From Bosea sp. PAMC 26642 (GTDB lineage Bacteria > Pseudomonadota > Alphaproteobacteria > Rhizobiales > Beijerinckiaceae), in contig NZ_CP014301.1 of assembly GCF_001562255.1 (NCBI RefSeq), positions 2,356,001 to 2,420,000 on the forward strand: 64,000 nucleotides of DNA. The letters run 5' to 3'. Shown here one piece after another: positions 51,066-60,538 of the stretch (position 1 is the stretch's first letter; each line of letters begins with the position of its first letter). The position numbers and the translations under genes are program-made. Under the pieces are notes generated by a model. That model saw nothing but the letters and a program-made list of their open reading frames with translations. It ran no database searches and was not told the origin of the DNA.

Positions 51066-52502
51066 GTGTCGAACGGCGCCAGACGGTTGCGGATGCCCCA
51101 GGCGATCGGGTTGGGCCTCGGCCGCATCCAGGCCGGTCTGACGCGCGGCCTCGATGCGCTGAAGCCGATGCGCCGGATCGTCAACGGGCCTTTGCGCGTC
51201 ATCGCCCGCTACATGCCGAAGGGGCTCTATCCCCGCGCGCTGGTCATCGTCATCGCGCCGGTGGTCCTGCTGCAATCCGTGATCGCCTATGTCTTCATGG
51301 AGCGGCACTGGCAGACGGTAACGCAGCGCCTGTCCTCGGCCGTCTCGGCCGACATCGCGGCGATGATCGACGTCTATGAGAGCTATCCGCAGGATGTCCA
51401 GTTCGCGACGATCTCGCGCATCGCGCAGGAGCGGCTGGGCATGGATCTCGACATCATCCCCGATTCCGACCTGCCCGCACCCGGCCCCCGCCCCTTCTTC
51501 TCGCTGCTCGACAGCGCACTCTCGACCGAGCTCAGCCAGCAGGTCGCGCGGCCCTTCTGGCTCGACACGGTCGGGCGCTCCAGCCTGATCGAAATCCGGA
51601 TCAAGCTCGGCAAGGACGTGATGCGCGTGCTGACGCGGCGCAACCAGGCCTATGCCTCCAACAGCCACATCTTCCTGGTCTGGATGCTCGGCACCTCGCT
51701 GATCCTGCTGACCATCGCCGTGCTGTTCCTGCGCAACCAGATCAGGCCGATCCTGCGGCTGGCCGACGCGGCCGAGGCCTTCGGCAAGGGCCGCGACGCG
51801 GATTTCCGGCCGCGCGGCGCCCGCGAGGTCCGCCGCGCCGGCAACGCCTTCATCGAGATGAAGCGCCGCGTCGAGCGCTCGGTTGGCGAGCGCACCACCA
51901 TGCTGAACGGCGTCAGCCACGATCTGCGCACCATCCTGACGCGCTTCAAGCTGTCGCTGGCCCTGTTCGAGCGCTCCTCCGAGATCGACGCCCTGGAAAA
52001 GGACGTCGACGAGATGACCCGCATGCTGGAGGACTACCTCGCCTTCGCGCGCGGCGATGCCGGCGAAGCCGCCGTCGAGACCGATATTCGTGCGCTGCTC
52101 GAGGAGCTGAAGGCCGATGCCGAACGGCAAGGCCACCAGACCGGGCTCGAGGTCGTCGGCGATCCGCTGGTCGTCATCAGGCCCGACGCCTTCCGCCGCC
52201 TGCTCACCAACCTCGTCTCCAACGCCGCCCGCTATGGCGACCGCATCGCGATCCGCGCCACCCATGACGCGCGCTACCTGATCGTGATGATCGACGACGA
52301 CGGCCCCGGCATCCCCGCCGAGCAGCGCGAGGAGGTGTTCCGTCCCTTCTTCCGGCTCGACGAGGCACGCAACGTCGATGCGGGGGGCACCGGCCTGGGC
52401 CTCGCCATCGCCCGCGACATCGCCCGCGCCCATGGCGGCGACATCATCCTGGCCGACTCGCCTCTCGGCGGCTTGCGGGCGACGGTGCGGCTGCCTGTGT
52501 GA
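51066..52502 (+). CDS. EnvZ-like sensor histidine kinase with altered H-box
   Basis: This 478-residue membrane kinase has TM1 at about 58-78, a periplasmic sensor of about 120 residues, TM2 at about 203-222, HAMP, then a DHp domain with H285 (GVSHDLRTILTRF). An ATPase domain with N386, DDDGPGIP and GGTGLGLAIARDIA completes it. In EnvZ-type kinases the residue after HDLRT is proline; here it is isoleucine. It starts with GTG 51066 three bases after the regulator. The signal is unknown. Confidence 0.93.
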   Translation: MSNGARRLRMPQAIGLGLGRIQAGLTRGLDALKPMRRIVNGPLRVIARYMPKGLYPRALVIVIAPVVLLQSVIAYVFMERHWQTVTQRLSSAVSADIAAMIDVYESYPQDVQFATISRIAQERLGMDLDIIPDSDLPAPGPRPFFSLLDSALSTELSQQVARPFWLDTVGRSSLIEIRIKLGKDVMRVLTRRNQAYASNSHIFLVWMLGTSLILLTIAVLFLRNQIRPILRLADAAEAFGKGRDADFRPRGAREVRRAGNAFIEMKRRVERSVGERTTMLNGVSHDLRTILTRFKLSLALFERSSEIDALEKDVDEMTRMLEDYLAFARGDAGEAAVETDIRALLEELKADAERQGHQTGLEVVGDPLVVIRPDAFRRLLTNLVSNAARYGDRIAIRATHDARYLIVMIDDDGPGIPAEQREEVFRPFFRLDEARNVDAGGTGLGLAIARDIARAHGGDIILADSPLGGLRATVRLPV

Positions 52503-52504
52503 GA

Positions 52505-53404
52505 TCAGGCGTCGTCGCCGATCGGCGCGTTCTCGGGCAAATACGCGACGGCAAGGTCGATGAAGGCGCGAACCTTCGGCGACATCTGGAGACCGGCCGT
52601 CGTGACGAGCTGCACCGGCAACGGCGGTGGCTCGTGTTCGGGCAGGATGCGCAGCAGCGTGCCTGCGGCGAGGTCGTCGGCGGCTTGATAGGATAACAGC
52701 CTGGCGATCCCCTGCCCGGCACGCGCCGCGACCAGAACCGCCTCGACCTCGTTGACGATCAGCCGCGGCGCCACCGTGATCCGCGTCCCCCGCCCGCTGC
52801 CGAAGCGCCACACCAGCGTCTGTCCCGCCGCGACGCTCGCGATCGTGTCATGCCCGGCGAGATGGGCCGGTCGGCCCGGCAGTCCTCGCCGTTCGAGATA
52901 GCCCGGCGGCGCGACGGTGATCCGCCGTACGCTGCCGAGACGCCGCGCCACCATGCCGGAATCCGGCATCGGGCCGATCCGGAGTGCCAGATGCAGCTCC
53001 TCCTCGATCAGATCGAGATTGCGGTCGGCCAGCAGGAGTTCGACCTGAGTCTCCGGGTAGCGCGCCAGATAGGCCGTGACCAGCGGCGTGACATGGCGCC
53101 GCCCGAAGGCCAAAGGCGCGGTGATGCGCAAAAGCCCCCGCACGGGCTGGCCGGCGACGTCGCGCAGCGAAGCCTCGTAATCGGCGAGCAGCCGGCGTGC
53201 CCGGACCGCCAGCTCGCGTCCGGCGTCGGTCGTCGTCAGTTGCCGCGTCGTGCGCGCGATCAGGCGACCGCCGGCCCGCTCCTCCAAAGACGCGAGCCCC
53301 CGCGTGATCGCCGGCCGCGACCGCCTGAGCCGGCGCGATGCACCCGCCAGGCTGCCGGCATCGACGATGGCGACGAAGATCGCGAGTTCGTCCAGACGGT
53401 CCAT
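52505..53404 (-). CDS. LysR-family transcriptional regulator
   Basis: This 299-residue protein has an N-terminal HTH (LAIFVAIVDAGSLAGASRRLRRSRPAITRGLASLEERAGGRLIARTTRQL). The periplasmic-binding-like effector domain follows (GLLRITAPLAFGRRHVTPLVTAYLARYPETQVEL). It is the CrgA-like subgroup. It is divergent from the GST/PNPOx pair across 100 bp and probably regulates it (inference). Confidence 0.92.
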   Translation of the reverse strand: MDRLDELAIFVAIVDAGSLAGASRRLRRSRPAITRGLASLEERAGGRLIARTTRQLTTTDAGRELAVRARRLLADYEASLRDVAGQPVRGLLRITAPLAFGRRHVTPLVTAYLARYPETQVELLLADRNLDLIEEELHLALRIGPMPDSGMVARRLGSVRRITVAPPGYLERRGLPGRPAHLAGHDTIASVAAGQTLVWRFGSGRGTRITVAPRLIVNEVEAVLVAARAGQGIARLLSYQAADDLAAGTLLRILPEHEPPPLPVQLVTTAGLQMSPKVRAFIDLAVAYLPENAPIGDDA

Positions 53405-53504
53405 GGATCATTCCAGAAATTGGAATTCTGAAGTCAAAGCATAGCATCTTTCGTCTCAAATCCGGAACGCCCATTTTGGCGGCCTCATCCTCGGGAGGCT
53501 TGCC

Positions 53505-54128
53505 ATGACCGCACCACAGATCGTCCTGCACGGAACGCCGCGCTCCGGACACGCGCATCGGGTCGAGCTGCTGCTGCTCGCACTCGGCCTGCCCCACCAG
53601 CTCCAGGCCGCGCCGGTCGCGGTCAGGCGCACGGACGCCTTCCGGGCGCTGAACGCGCTGCAGGAGGTCCCCGTGCTGGTGGACGGCGACCTCATCCTCG
53701 CCGACAGCAATGCGATCCTGGTCTATCTCGCCAAGCGCTATGGCGAGGGCACGAACTGGCTGCCTGAAGAGCCTGTCGCGGCCGCACGCGTGCAGCGCTG
53801 GCTCTCGAGCGCGGCCGGCGAGGTCATGCATGGTCCCGCCACGGCACGGCTCATCGTCCAGTTCGGCATCGACGACGATATCGAGCGTGCGGGCCGGATC
53901 GCCGCCAAGCTGCTCGCCTTCATGGACGAGCACCTCGCGACCCGTGTCTTTCTCGCCGCCGACCACCCCACCATCGCCGATCTCGCCTGCTACTCCTATG
54001 TTGCCCACGCCCCAGAGGGCGGCGTGCCGCTCGCGCCCTATGCCCATCTGCGCGCCTGGATCGCACGCATCGAGGCGCTGCCCTTCTTCAAGGCGATGCC
54101 GGGCGCGCCTTTGTCCAAAGCGGAGTGA
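53505..54128 (+). CDS. Glutathione S-transferase
   Basis: This 207-residue GST has IVLHGTPRSGHAHRVELLLLALGLPHQLQAAPV, ALNALQEVPVLVDGDLILADSNAILVYLAKRYG and a helical C-terminal domain (HPTIADLACYSYVAHAPEGGVPLAPYAHLRAWIARIEALP). Ser9 is the probable glutathione-activating residue. CGGGAGGCTTGCC precedes the ATG. It overlaps the following gene by GTGA and is divergent from a LysR regulator. Confidence 0.93.
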   Translation: MTAPQIVLHGTPRSGHAHRVELLLLALGLPHQLQAAPVAVRRTDAFRALNALQEVPVLVDGDLILADSNAILVYLAKRYGEGTNWLPEEPVAAARVQRWLSSAAGEVMHGPATARLIVQFGIDDDIERAGRIAAKLLAFMDEHLATRVFLAADHPTIADLACYSYVAHAPEGGVPLAPYAHLRAWIARIEALPFFKAMPGAPLSKAE

Positions 54129-55060
54129 GCCCAGTGGACCCGTCCCCTTTCCATCCCGACGAACTGGCGGCCCAGGCCCGCGCGGGGGCGCTTTCACGCG
54201 GCGCCGGCATCCGCGATGCGATGCCCGATCAGCACCGAGGTTTCTTCGGCCAACTGCCGATCCTCTTCGCCTCCGTCGCGGATGCCGGCGGCCATCCCCT
54301 GGCGACCCTCGTCAGCGGCGAGCCCGGCTTCGTGCAAAGCCCGACGCCGACGACGCTGTCGGTCCGCGCCCTGCCCCCACAGAGCGATCCGGCGGCAGTG
54401 CATCTGCAGCCAGACCGGCCGATCGGCCTGCTCGGACTGGAATTTCCGTCACGACGCCGCAACCGCGCCAATGGCGTTGTCACGACGCGTGACGCCGGCG
54501 GCTTTTCGGTCTCGGTCCGGCAGAGCTTCGGCAATTGCGCGAAATACATCCAGGCCCGAACGCCGGTCCCGATAGCCGGGAGGAACACGGAAACCGTCGA
54601 AATGCTCGGCGCGCTCGACGAGGGCGCACGCAGCCAGATCGCAGCAGCCGACACCTTCTTCCTCGCCAGCCAGAGCGCCGATCCGGCCCATGGCGGCCTC
54701 GACATGTCGCATCGCGGCGGCAGGCCGGGCTTCGTCGCGATCGACGGCGACACGCTGCTGGTGCCTGATTTCGCCGGCAACAACTATTTCAACAGCTTCG
54801 GGAACCTGCTGAGCGACCCGCGCGCGGGATTGCTTTTCGTCGATTTCGCTGACGGTTCTCTGCTGCAATTGCAGGGGACTGCGCAGATCATCTGGGACGG
54901 CGAGACGCTCTCACATGTCGTCGGAGCAGAGCGCCTGCTGCGGATTGCCATTACCGCCGGCTGGCGGCGCAGGGGCGCCCTGCCCTTCGCCTGGTCTCCC
55001 GTCGAACCGGCCGCGACGACCTTGCAGACGGGCGTGTGGGATACCGACGCCATGGCATGA
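54125..55060 (+). CDS. Pyridoxamine 5'-phosphate oxidase-like flavoprotein
   Basis: This 311-residue protein has a split-barrel flavin-binding fold: FFGQLPILFASVADAGGHPLATLVSGEPGFVQSP, then IGLLGLEFPSRRRNRANGVV, SFGNCAKYIQAR, and LLVPDFAGNNYFNSFGNLLSDPRAGLLFVDFADG. This layout matches PNPOx-family proteins annotated as flavin-nucleotide-binding or fused to FNR domains. It starts with GTG in the GST stop codon. The pair may detoxify an electrophile, but the substrate is unknown. Confidence 0.88.
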   Translation: MSPVDPSPFHPDELAAQARAGALSRGAGIRDAMPDQHRGFFGQLPILFASVADAGGHPLATLVSGEPGFVQSPTPTTLSVRALPPQSDPAAVHLQPDRPIGLLGLEFPSRRRNRANGVVTTRDAGGFSVSVRQSFGNCAKYIQARTPVPIAGRNTETVEMLGALDEGARSQIAAADTFFLASQSADPAHGGLDMSHRGGRPGFVAIDGDTLLVPDFAGNNYFNSFGNLLSDPRAGLLFVDFADGSLLQLQGTAQIIWDGETLSHVVGAERLLRIAITAGWRRRGALPFAWSPVEPAATTLQTGVWDTDAMA

Positions 55061-55071
55061 AGTGGAGGCGG

Positions 55072-55431
55072 CTAGAACATCCGCCCGCCATCCGGCACCG
55101 GCAGCCCCGGCGAGATCAGCACGACTTCGCCCTCGGCGTCCGGCATGCCTAGCGTCAGCACCTCGGACATGAACTTGCCGATCTGGCGCGGCGGGAAATT
55201 GACCACCGCCAGAACCTGCCGGCCCGGCAGATCCTCCGGCGTGTAGTGCTTCGTGATCTGCGCGGAGGATTTCCTGAGGCCGATCGTGCCGCCGAAATCG
55301 ATCACCAGCTTGATCGCCGGCTTGCGCGCCTCCGGATAGGGAGCGGCCTCGACGATGGTGCCGACGCGGATATCGACCTTGAGGAAATCGTCGAAGCCGA
55401 TCGGAGCGGAGGGTTCGGCAGGCGCGCTCAA
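55072..55431 (-). CDS. csaA: CsaA-like tRNA-binding domain protein
   Basis: This 119-residue OB-fold protein contains [76 protein letters not shown] and [11 protein letters not shown], typical of CsaA/tRNA-binding EMAP proteins. It starts with TTG inside the stop of the upstream chemoreceptor gene (TTGA), which implies coupled translation. CsaA has been proposed as a chaperone or translation factor. Confidence 0.92.
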   Translation of the reverse strand: MSAPAEPSAPIGFDDFLKVDIRVGTIVEAAPYPEARKPAIKLVIDFGGTIGLRKSSAQITKHYTPEDLPGRQVLAVVNFPPRQIGKFMSEVLTLGMPDAEGEVVLISPGLPVPDGGRMF

Positions 55432-57410
55432 AACTCCGACCAGCCCTTGTCATGGGCGGCCGGATCGAGCTTGCGCGCGGCCGCGCCGCCTCCGGAATAA
55501 GCCGAGGCCTTCGCGCGTGGCGCGGCGGGGCGCGGAGCCGGCGCGACGGCGGCGCGCATGGTCTGCGCCATCGTCCTGAGACCACCGACATCGCCGCCGA
55601 GCTGGAAGCGGGCGACCAGCGCTGCAAGCCTGTCGGCCTCCTGCGTCAGGGAATGCGCGGCGGCCGTCGATTCCTCGGCCATCGCGGCATTCTGCTGCGT
55701 CGCCTGGTCCATCTCGTTAACGGCGGTGTTGACCTCCTGGAGGCCGGCTGCCTGCTCTTGTGCCGCACCCGCGATCTCGGCCACGAGCCCGGTCACGAGG
55801 TTGATCTGCTCGGCCATGCGCTGCAGCGCGCTGCCGGTCTGGCCGACCAGCGCCACGCCCTTGTCGACCTCGACCGTCGAAGCCGCGATCAGCGCCTTGA
55901 TCTCCTTGGCCGCCTCGGCCGAGCGCTGCGCCAGCGCCCGCACCTCGGATGCGACCACTGCGAAGCCCTTGCCGGCGTCGCCGGCGCGGGCCGCCTCGAC
56001 GCTGGCGTTCAGCGCCAGCAGATTGGTCTGGAAGGCGATCTCGTCGATCACGCCGACGATCTGCGAGATCTCGTCGGCCGATTTCTCGATACCTCCCATC
56101 GCCGCGACCGCGTCGCGCACGATCGTCGTCGACTGCTCGGCCTCGGTCTTGACCTGACCGGTCGCCTGGCTTGCCTGACGGGCGCTTTCAGCCGTCTGGC
56201 GCACCGTCGCGGTCAGTTCGTCGAGCGCCGTCGCGGTCTCCTCGACCGAGGAGGCCTGCTGCTCGGTGCGGCCGGCGAGATCGTCGGCGGCCTGACTGAT
56301 CTCGCCCGAGCCCGCCTTCATGCTTTCGGTGTTCGTCGCGATCTGCCGCATCGTCTCCTGCAGCTTGGCGATCGCGCCGTTGAAATCATCCTTCAGCTTG
56401 GCGTATTCGGCGCTGAACGGCTCGTCGATGCGATAGGTCAGGTCGCCCTCGGACAGACGCTCGAGGCCGTTTCCAAGCGCATGGACGACGCTTTCCTGAA
56501 TCCGCGACTGCTCGGCGCGGTCGGCCTCGTTGCGGCGGCGTTCGCCATCTGCGGCGTCGCGGGCGGTATTTGCCTGCGCCTCGACGCGGGACTTGTCGGC
56601 TTCCATCTCGACCTTCGCCAGCGCGGCATCGCGGAAGACCACGAGCGACCGGGCCATCGAACCGATCTCGTCGGAGCGCTCCTGATGTGCGATCTCGGCG
56701 TTGAGGTCACCGGCGGCGAGGCCGTTCATCGTACCCGAAAGCGAGGTCAGCATTCCCGAAGCGCGGCGGCTCAGCAGGATGACGAGGCCAAGCATCAGCA
56801 GGCCGAGCGGGACCAGCACCTTGGCGACATCAGCCATCATGCTGAGAAATGCCGAATTGACATCGTGGACGTGCAGCCCGGCACCGACGACCCATTGCCA
56901 TTTTGGCACCGCGATCACATGAGAGATTTTCAGACTGGGCTCCGCGTCTCCAGGCTTGATCCACAGATAGTCGATGAATCCTGAGCCTTTGGCCTTACCG
57001 AGATCGACCATCTCTTTAAGGAAGAACCGGCCGTCCTTGTCTTTCAACGAAATCTGATTTGTTTTTTCCAATGCCTTGTTCGCATGGAGCGGAAAATTAC
57101 CGTCGAAATCGATGATGAAATAATAATTCCCACCATCGAAGCGAGCGTTTTTAAGTGCATCGATCGCCATCTTCCTGGCGTCTGCGTCCTTCAACTCGCC
57201 GGCTTCGGCACGTGCAAGATAGCTGTTGACGGTCGACGCCGCTGCTTCGACGACATTCTTGATCTCGGCGCGCTTGAGAGTGATCATCTCCTTATGCGCC
57301 GCGTCGAGGGTGTAGCCGACCCCGCCGACCGCGAGGAGCACGGCAAGCACGGCAATCAGCCCGAACGAGCGCCCGATCGACAGGGTAGCGAATTTCTTGA
57401 TGAGCGACAC
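55428..57410 (-). CDS. Methyl-accepting chemotaxis protein with sCache domain
   Basis: This chemoreceptor of about 660 residues has TM1 ([20 protein letters not shown]), a periplasmic single-Cache domain ([44 protein letters not shown]), TM2, a HAMP domain and a long coiled-coil. The invariant hairpin tip is [34 protein letters not shown]. The C-terminus ends GWSEF, similar to the NWETF tether for CheR. I used GTG 57410 (GGGGG upstream); GTG 57440 is the longer option. It binds small organic acids, by Cache analogy. Confidence 0.93.
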   Translation of the reverse strand: MSLIKKFATLSIGRSFGLIAVLAVLLAVGGVGYTLDAAHKEMITLKRAEIKNVVEAAASTVNSYLARAEAGELKDADARKMAIDALKNARFDGGNYYFIIDFDGNFPLHANKALEKTNQISLKDKDGRFFLKEMVDLGKAKGSGFIDYLWIKPGDAEPSLKISHVIAVPKWQWVVGAGLHVHDVNSAFLSMMADVAKVLVPLGLLMLGLVILLSRRASGMLTSLSGTMNGLAAGDLNAEIAHQERSDEIGSMARSLVVFRDAALAKVEMEADKSRVEAQANTARDAADGERRRNEADRAEQSRIQESVVHALGNGLERLSEGDLTYRIDEPFSAEYAKLKDDFNGAIAKLQETMRQIATNTESMKAGSGEISQAADDLAGRTEQQASSVEETATALDELTATVRQTAESARQASQATGQVKTEAEQSTTIVRDAVAAMGGIEKSADEISQIVGVIDEIAFQTNLLALNASVEAARAGDAGKGFAVVASEVRALAQRSAEAAKEIKALIAASTVEVDKGVALVGQTGSALQRMAEQINLVTGLVAEIAGAAQEQAAGLQEVNTAVNEMDQATQQNAAMAEESTAAAHSLTQEADRLAALVARFQLGGDVGGLRTMAQTMRAAVAPAPRPAAPRAKASAYSGGGAAARKLDPAAHDKGWSEF

Positions 57411-57503
57411 GTCAGCCCCCGCGCAAATGAGATTCCTCACATTCGCGCAAATTGGCTAAGGTCTGCTTAATGATGCGGCAGGGCGCCCGAACTGCCGATG
57501 TTG

Positions 57504-58244
57504 TCAGATCGCCGGCACGTAGTCCTCGTCGCGCGGTCGTTCCTCGCCGCGCTCGCGCCGGCGCACGCCAGGCCGTCGCCCCGAGCACAGCGCCCGCGCC
57601 AGTCCGCGCAGCGGCGCGGTCAGCCTGTGCAAATCCTCGGCCCGGGCCATGATCCTGCCGGCGGTCTTCAGTTCGCGATCGAGCCTCGCCATGGTGCGGG
57701 AGAGGTCAGGCTCGTCGTCGCCGAGCCAGGTCTCGCCGACGCGCGCCATCAGCAGCACCGCGCCCTGCACACGCAGGCCGCCGAGCGCATCCTCGGTTGG
57801 AATGCCGGCCGAGGCCAGCATGTAGCGCCAGGAATTCACCGCCCCGCGATTGAGCGCGGCGAGCGTCAGCGGATCGCGTCGGATCACCGGCATGATGCGG
57901 CGCAAGGCTTCCTTGTAGGGCGACATCGCATCGAGCCGGCGCATCACGAGGTCGAACATGCGCTCGCGCATGGGCTCGCCCGCCAGATCGTCGGAGGCGC
58001 CCGCTAGCACGGCGTCGTCGACCAGCCGCGTCAGCCCACCGAGCATGGCGAGTTTCGAGGGAAACAGGCTACGCAACGCCGAGAGAGACAACCCGGCCTC
58101 GGCCGCGATGTCGCCGAGTTCGATGTCGCTCCAGGGGCGGCCGGCGGCAAGCCGCATGAGAGCCTCGATCGCCTGCTTGCGCGGATCGGTCGGCGCGGCC
58201 GGGGCGGCGGGTTCGGCAATCGGGGGAACGGGTTCGGGGGCCAT
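57504..58244 (-). CDS. TetR-family transcriptional regulator
   Basis: This 246-residue protein has an HTH near residues 22-66 (RKQAIEALMRLAAGRPWSDIELGDIAAEAGLSLSALRSLFPSKLAMLGGL). A helical ligand domain (AMSPYKEALRRIMPVIRRDP) follows, similar to COQ9/RpsU-divergently-transcribed regulators. The C-terminus is Arg-rich (RRPGVRRRERGEERPR). It lies between proC and the chemoreceptor, all on the minus strand. Confidence 0.85.
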   Translation of the reverse strand: MAPEPVPPIAEPAAPAAPTDPRKQAIEALMRLAAGRPWSDIELGDIAAEAGLSLSALRSLFPSKLAMLGGLTRLVDDAVLAGASDDLAGEPMRERMFDLVMRRLDAMSPYKEALRRIMPVIRRDPLTLAALNRGAVNSWRYMLASAGIPTEDALGGLRVQGAVLLMARVGETWLGDDEPDLSRTMARLDRELKTAGRIMARAEDLHRLTAPLRGLARALCSGRRPGVRRRERGEERPRDEDYVPAI

Positions 58245-58310
58245 GTGAGTTCTCCTCTCGCGACGCGATGAGGAGAAGCTAGGCCTCGATCGCGACCGTT
58301 GAAAGGCCGC

Positions 58311-59132
58311 TCAGCCGGAAAGCTCCTCGGCGCGACGTTTGGCAGCAGCCACGGTTCGCATCATCAGCGGCTTCAGGCCGTCATCGGCCATGAGAACAGA
58401 AAGGCCCGCCGCCGTGGTGCCGGCCGGCGAGGTCACGTTCTGGCGCAGCGTCGCAGGCGACAGCGGCGACTGGAACAGCAATTCGCCCGCGCCCTCGATC
58501 GTGGCGCGCGCCAGCCTCTCCGCCACATCCGCCGGCAGTCCAACCGCCGCGCCGGCCGCCGCAAGGCATTCGACCAGGTGAAAGACATAGGCCGGCCCGG
58601 AGCCGGACACCGCCGTGACCGCGTCGATCAGGTTCTCGTCGTCGAGCCACTCGACCTTGCCGATGCTGCCGAGCAGCGCATCGGTCATCGCCCGCTGGGC
58701 GGCGCTGACGCCGGGGCCGGGCGCGGCCGCCGTGACGCCGCGCTGGACCGCTGCCGGCAGGTTCGGCATCGCCCGGATCAGCGCCGTCGCGTTGGGCAGC
58801 CGCGCCGACAGATCCCCCAGCGTCTTGCCGGCCAGCACCGAGATCAGCAGCGTCTGCGGGCGGATGAAAGCTTGAACGGCGGGCGCGGCGGTATCGAGCA
58901 TCTGCGGTTTGGTCGCGAGCACAAGGACATCGACGGGTCCCACGGTCTCGGGCGCCGGGTTCAGCCGCGTGCCCTTCTCTCTCGCCAGTGCGGCCATCTC
59001 GTCGGACGGATGCGGATCGATAAGGCTGATCCCGGCCGGGTTCATGCCGATGCGCAGCCAGCCCTCCAGCATCGCCCCTCCCATCTTGCCCGCGCCGATG
59101 AGAACGAGCGATTGCGGCAGGGGTCTGGTCAT
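58311..59132 (-). CDS. proC: Pyrroline-5-carboxylate reductase
   Basis: ProC (273 residues) makes proline from pyrroline-5-carboxylate with NAD(P)H. Motifs: LVLIGAGKMGGAMLEGWLRIG (Rossmann), VLVLATKPQML, ISVLAGKTL, IRAMPNLPAAVQRG, VTAVSGSGPAYVFHLVECLAAAGAAVGL, and SPLSPATLRQNVTSPAGTTAAGL. The length is typical. The YbjN gene lies upstream on the same strand, separated by a family-A repeat. Confidence 0.95.
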   Translation of the reverse strand: MTRPLPQSLVLIGAGKMGGAMLEGWLRIGMNPAGISLIDPHPSDEMAALAREKGTRLNPAPETVGPVDVLVLATKPQMLDTAAPAVQAFIRPQTLLISVLAGKTLGDLSARLPNATALIRAMPNLPAAVQRGVTAAAPGPGVSAAQRAMTDALLGSIGKVEWLDDENLIDAVTAVSGSGPAYVFHLVECLAAAGAAVGLPADVAERLARATIEGAGELLFQSPLSPATLRQNVTSPAGTTAAGLSVLMADDGLKPLMMRTVAAAKRRAEELSG

Positions 59133-59154
59133 GGGCTTTGGTCTCGCTGGCAGA

Positions 59155-59238
59155 ACGTCATTCTCGGGCTCGCCCCGAGAATCTCTCAGAAGAAAGCCTT
59201 CTCGTCATGAGATGGTCGGGTCAAGCCCGACCATGACG
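59155..59238. repeat. Family-A-like palindromic repeat, copy 5
   Basis: It is bounded by CGTCATTCTCGGGC and GGTCGGGTCAAGCCCGACCATGACG, and made of two hairpins (CTCGGGCTCGCCCCGAG and GTCGGGTCAAGCCCGAC). It fills the YbjN-proC gap. Confidence 0.75.
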
Positions 59239-59250
59239 CCCGCGATTGGC

Positions 59251-59757
59251 TCACGCCTCTCCAACCGTCTCCAGCATCGCGCCTTCGAGCCCTTCCTTGG
59301 CCGTCTTGCCGGCCCAGACGACGAACTGGAACGCCTGGAAATAGCGCTCGCAGGCATCGATCGCCGCCTTGATCAGCGCGGCGGCCTGTTCGTCGGTCGG
59401 CTCGGCACCGCCCGAGAGCAGCAGAGCGTGGCGGTACATCACCACGTTCTCGCTGCTCCACAGGTCGAAATGGCCGAGCCAGAGCTGCTCGTTGACGAGG
59501 CTGACGAGTTGCAGCACCTCGCCGCGCCGCCGCTCCGGCACCTTCAGGTCGAAGGCGCAGGCGATATGGATCGCCTCGACCTCCTCGAGCCAGGTGATCG
59601 CGACATGATAGTCCGACCAGCCGCCGGTGACCGCGACCGACAATTCGTCGTCGCTGTCACGGTCGAAGGTCCAGTTGTTGAGAGCGGCCAGCCGTTCGAT
59701 GAGGTCGAGGGGATTGGAGGGCCGGTCGATATCGGCGTCCAGATCGAGGTCCATCAT
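59251..59757 (-). CDS. YbjN domain protein
   Basis: This 168-residue cytosolic protein contains NWTFDRDSDDELSVAVTGGWSDYHVAITWLEEVEAIHIACAFDLKVPERRRGEVLQLVSLVNEQLWLGHFDLW. This is the YbjN fold (type III secretion chaperone-like), found upstream of proC in many alphaproteobacteria. E. coli YbjN affects motility and stress, but no molecular role is established. The start is one of two adjacent ATGs (59757 or 59754). Confidence 0.9.
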   Translation of the reverse strand: MMDLDLDADIDRPSNPLDLIERLAALNNWTFDRDSDDELSVAVTGGWSDYHVAITWLEEVEAIHIACAFDLKVPERRRGEVLQLVSLVNEQLWLGHFDLWSSENVVMYRHALLLSGGAEPTDEQAAALIKAAIDACERYFQAFQFVVWAGKTAKEGLEGAMLETVGEA

Positions 59758-60121
59758 GCCCTAGGGTCCAACTGCCGGCACCTGCTGGCGCAGATGCGGC
59801 GCGTTCGAGAACGGGAACACGGCGACGGAAAGCAAAGATACGCAACAAGACTGTGGCGGCCAAAGATTAAGACGGCCTTCACATCCTCCGGCAGGCCTTT
59901 TGGACAGGCCCGCCGACGAATCACCTTCCATCGACGATAGCGCAGGCGCTGTGACGCTCCCAACACGGCTGCACGCTCCCCGGATTCGGGGGCGGGGCTC
60001 AATCCCCGCACGCCGCTGTCCACAGCACATGGCTGTGGAGGACGCAGCCAGGCCACTGGCTGCAGCCCACAGCCCTCATTCTGACGGAAAGAGATGACGG
60101 CGTGAAAATGCCGAGCAGCAC
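59758..60121. other. Intergenic region between ubiK and YbjN genes
   Basis: These 364 bases contain no gene I can support. Two consecutive perfect hairpins lie at 60019-60039 (TCCACAGC / GCTGTGGA) and 60044-60063 (GCAGCCAG / CTGGCTGC), just past the ubiK stop on its strand. They may end ubiK transcripts or protect the 3' end. Confidence 0.55.
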
Positions 60122-60376
60122 TCAGCTGCCAGTCTTCGCGCCTTCCAGCGCTGCCAACCGCGCTGCGAGCTTGTCGTTCTCCTCGCGCGCCAGCAGTGCC
60201 ATCTCGCGCACCGCCTCGAACTCCTCGCGCGTGACCACGTCCATGTCGCGCAGCAGCCGCTCGATCTGCGTCTTGACGACGGTCTCGACCTCGCGGCGCA
60301 CCCCTTGCGCCGCGCCAGCGGCATCGGTGGCGAGGCGAGCGATGTCGTCGAGGATGCGGCTGGAGGTCGTGACCAT
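60122..60376 (-). CDS. ubiK: UbiK-family accessory factor (BMFP)
   Basis: This 84-residue protein reads MVTTSSRILDDIARLATDAA, then RREVETVVKTQIERLLRDMDVVTREEFEAVREMALLAREENDKLAARLAALE, with a C-terminal trimeric coiled coil. This is the DUF526/BMFP family; UbiK assists ubiquinone synthesis in the Ubi complex. GGAGAGCCCC directly precedes the ATG at 60376. The very long open frame upstream on this strand is antisense to the next gene and was not used. Confidence 0.9.
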   Translation of the reverse strand: MVTTSSRILDDIARLATDAAGAAQGVRREVETVVKTQIERLLRDMDVVTREEFEAVREMALLAREENDKLAARLAALEGAKTGS

Positions 60377-60538
60377 GGGGCTCTCCGGAACGGCGGCGTT
60401 GCGCCTTGCTGACCCAGATATGGGGGCGAAGCCCGAGCCGCGCAATCGTGAGCGCCGACGCATGATCGCATGGCGCTGTTCAACCCATGCCGTTTGCACG
60501 CTATGCAGAAGCGGAAACTCGAAGCCGGATCTCAGCCG

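Noticed and set aside
50109..52811. 900-codon minus-strand open frame across the MarR, response regulator and kinase genes
   Set aside because: It runs antisense over three clearly real genes and shows only shadow composition (Arg/Asp/Gly/His runs).
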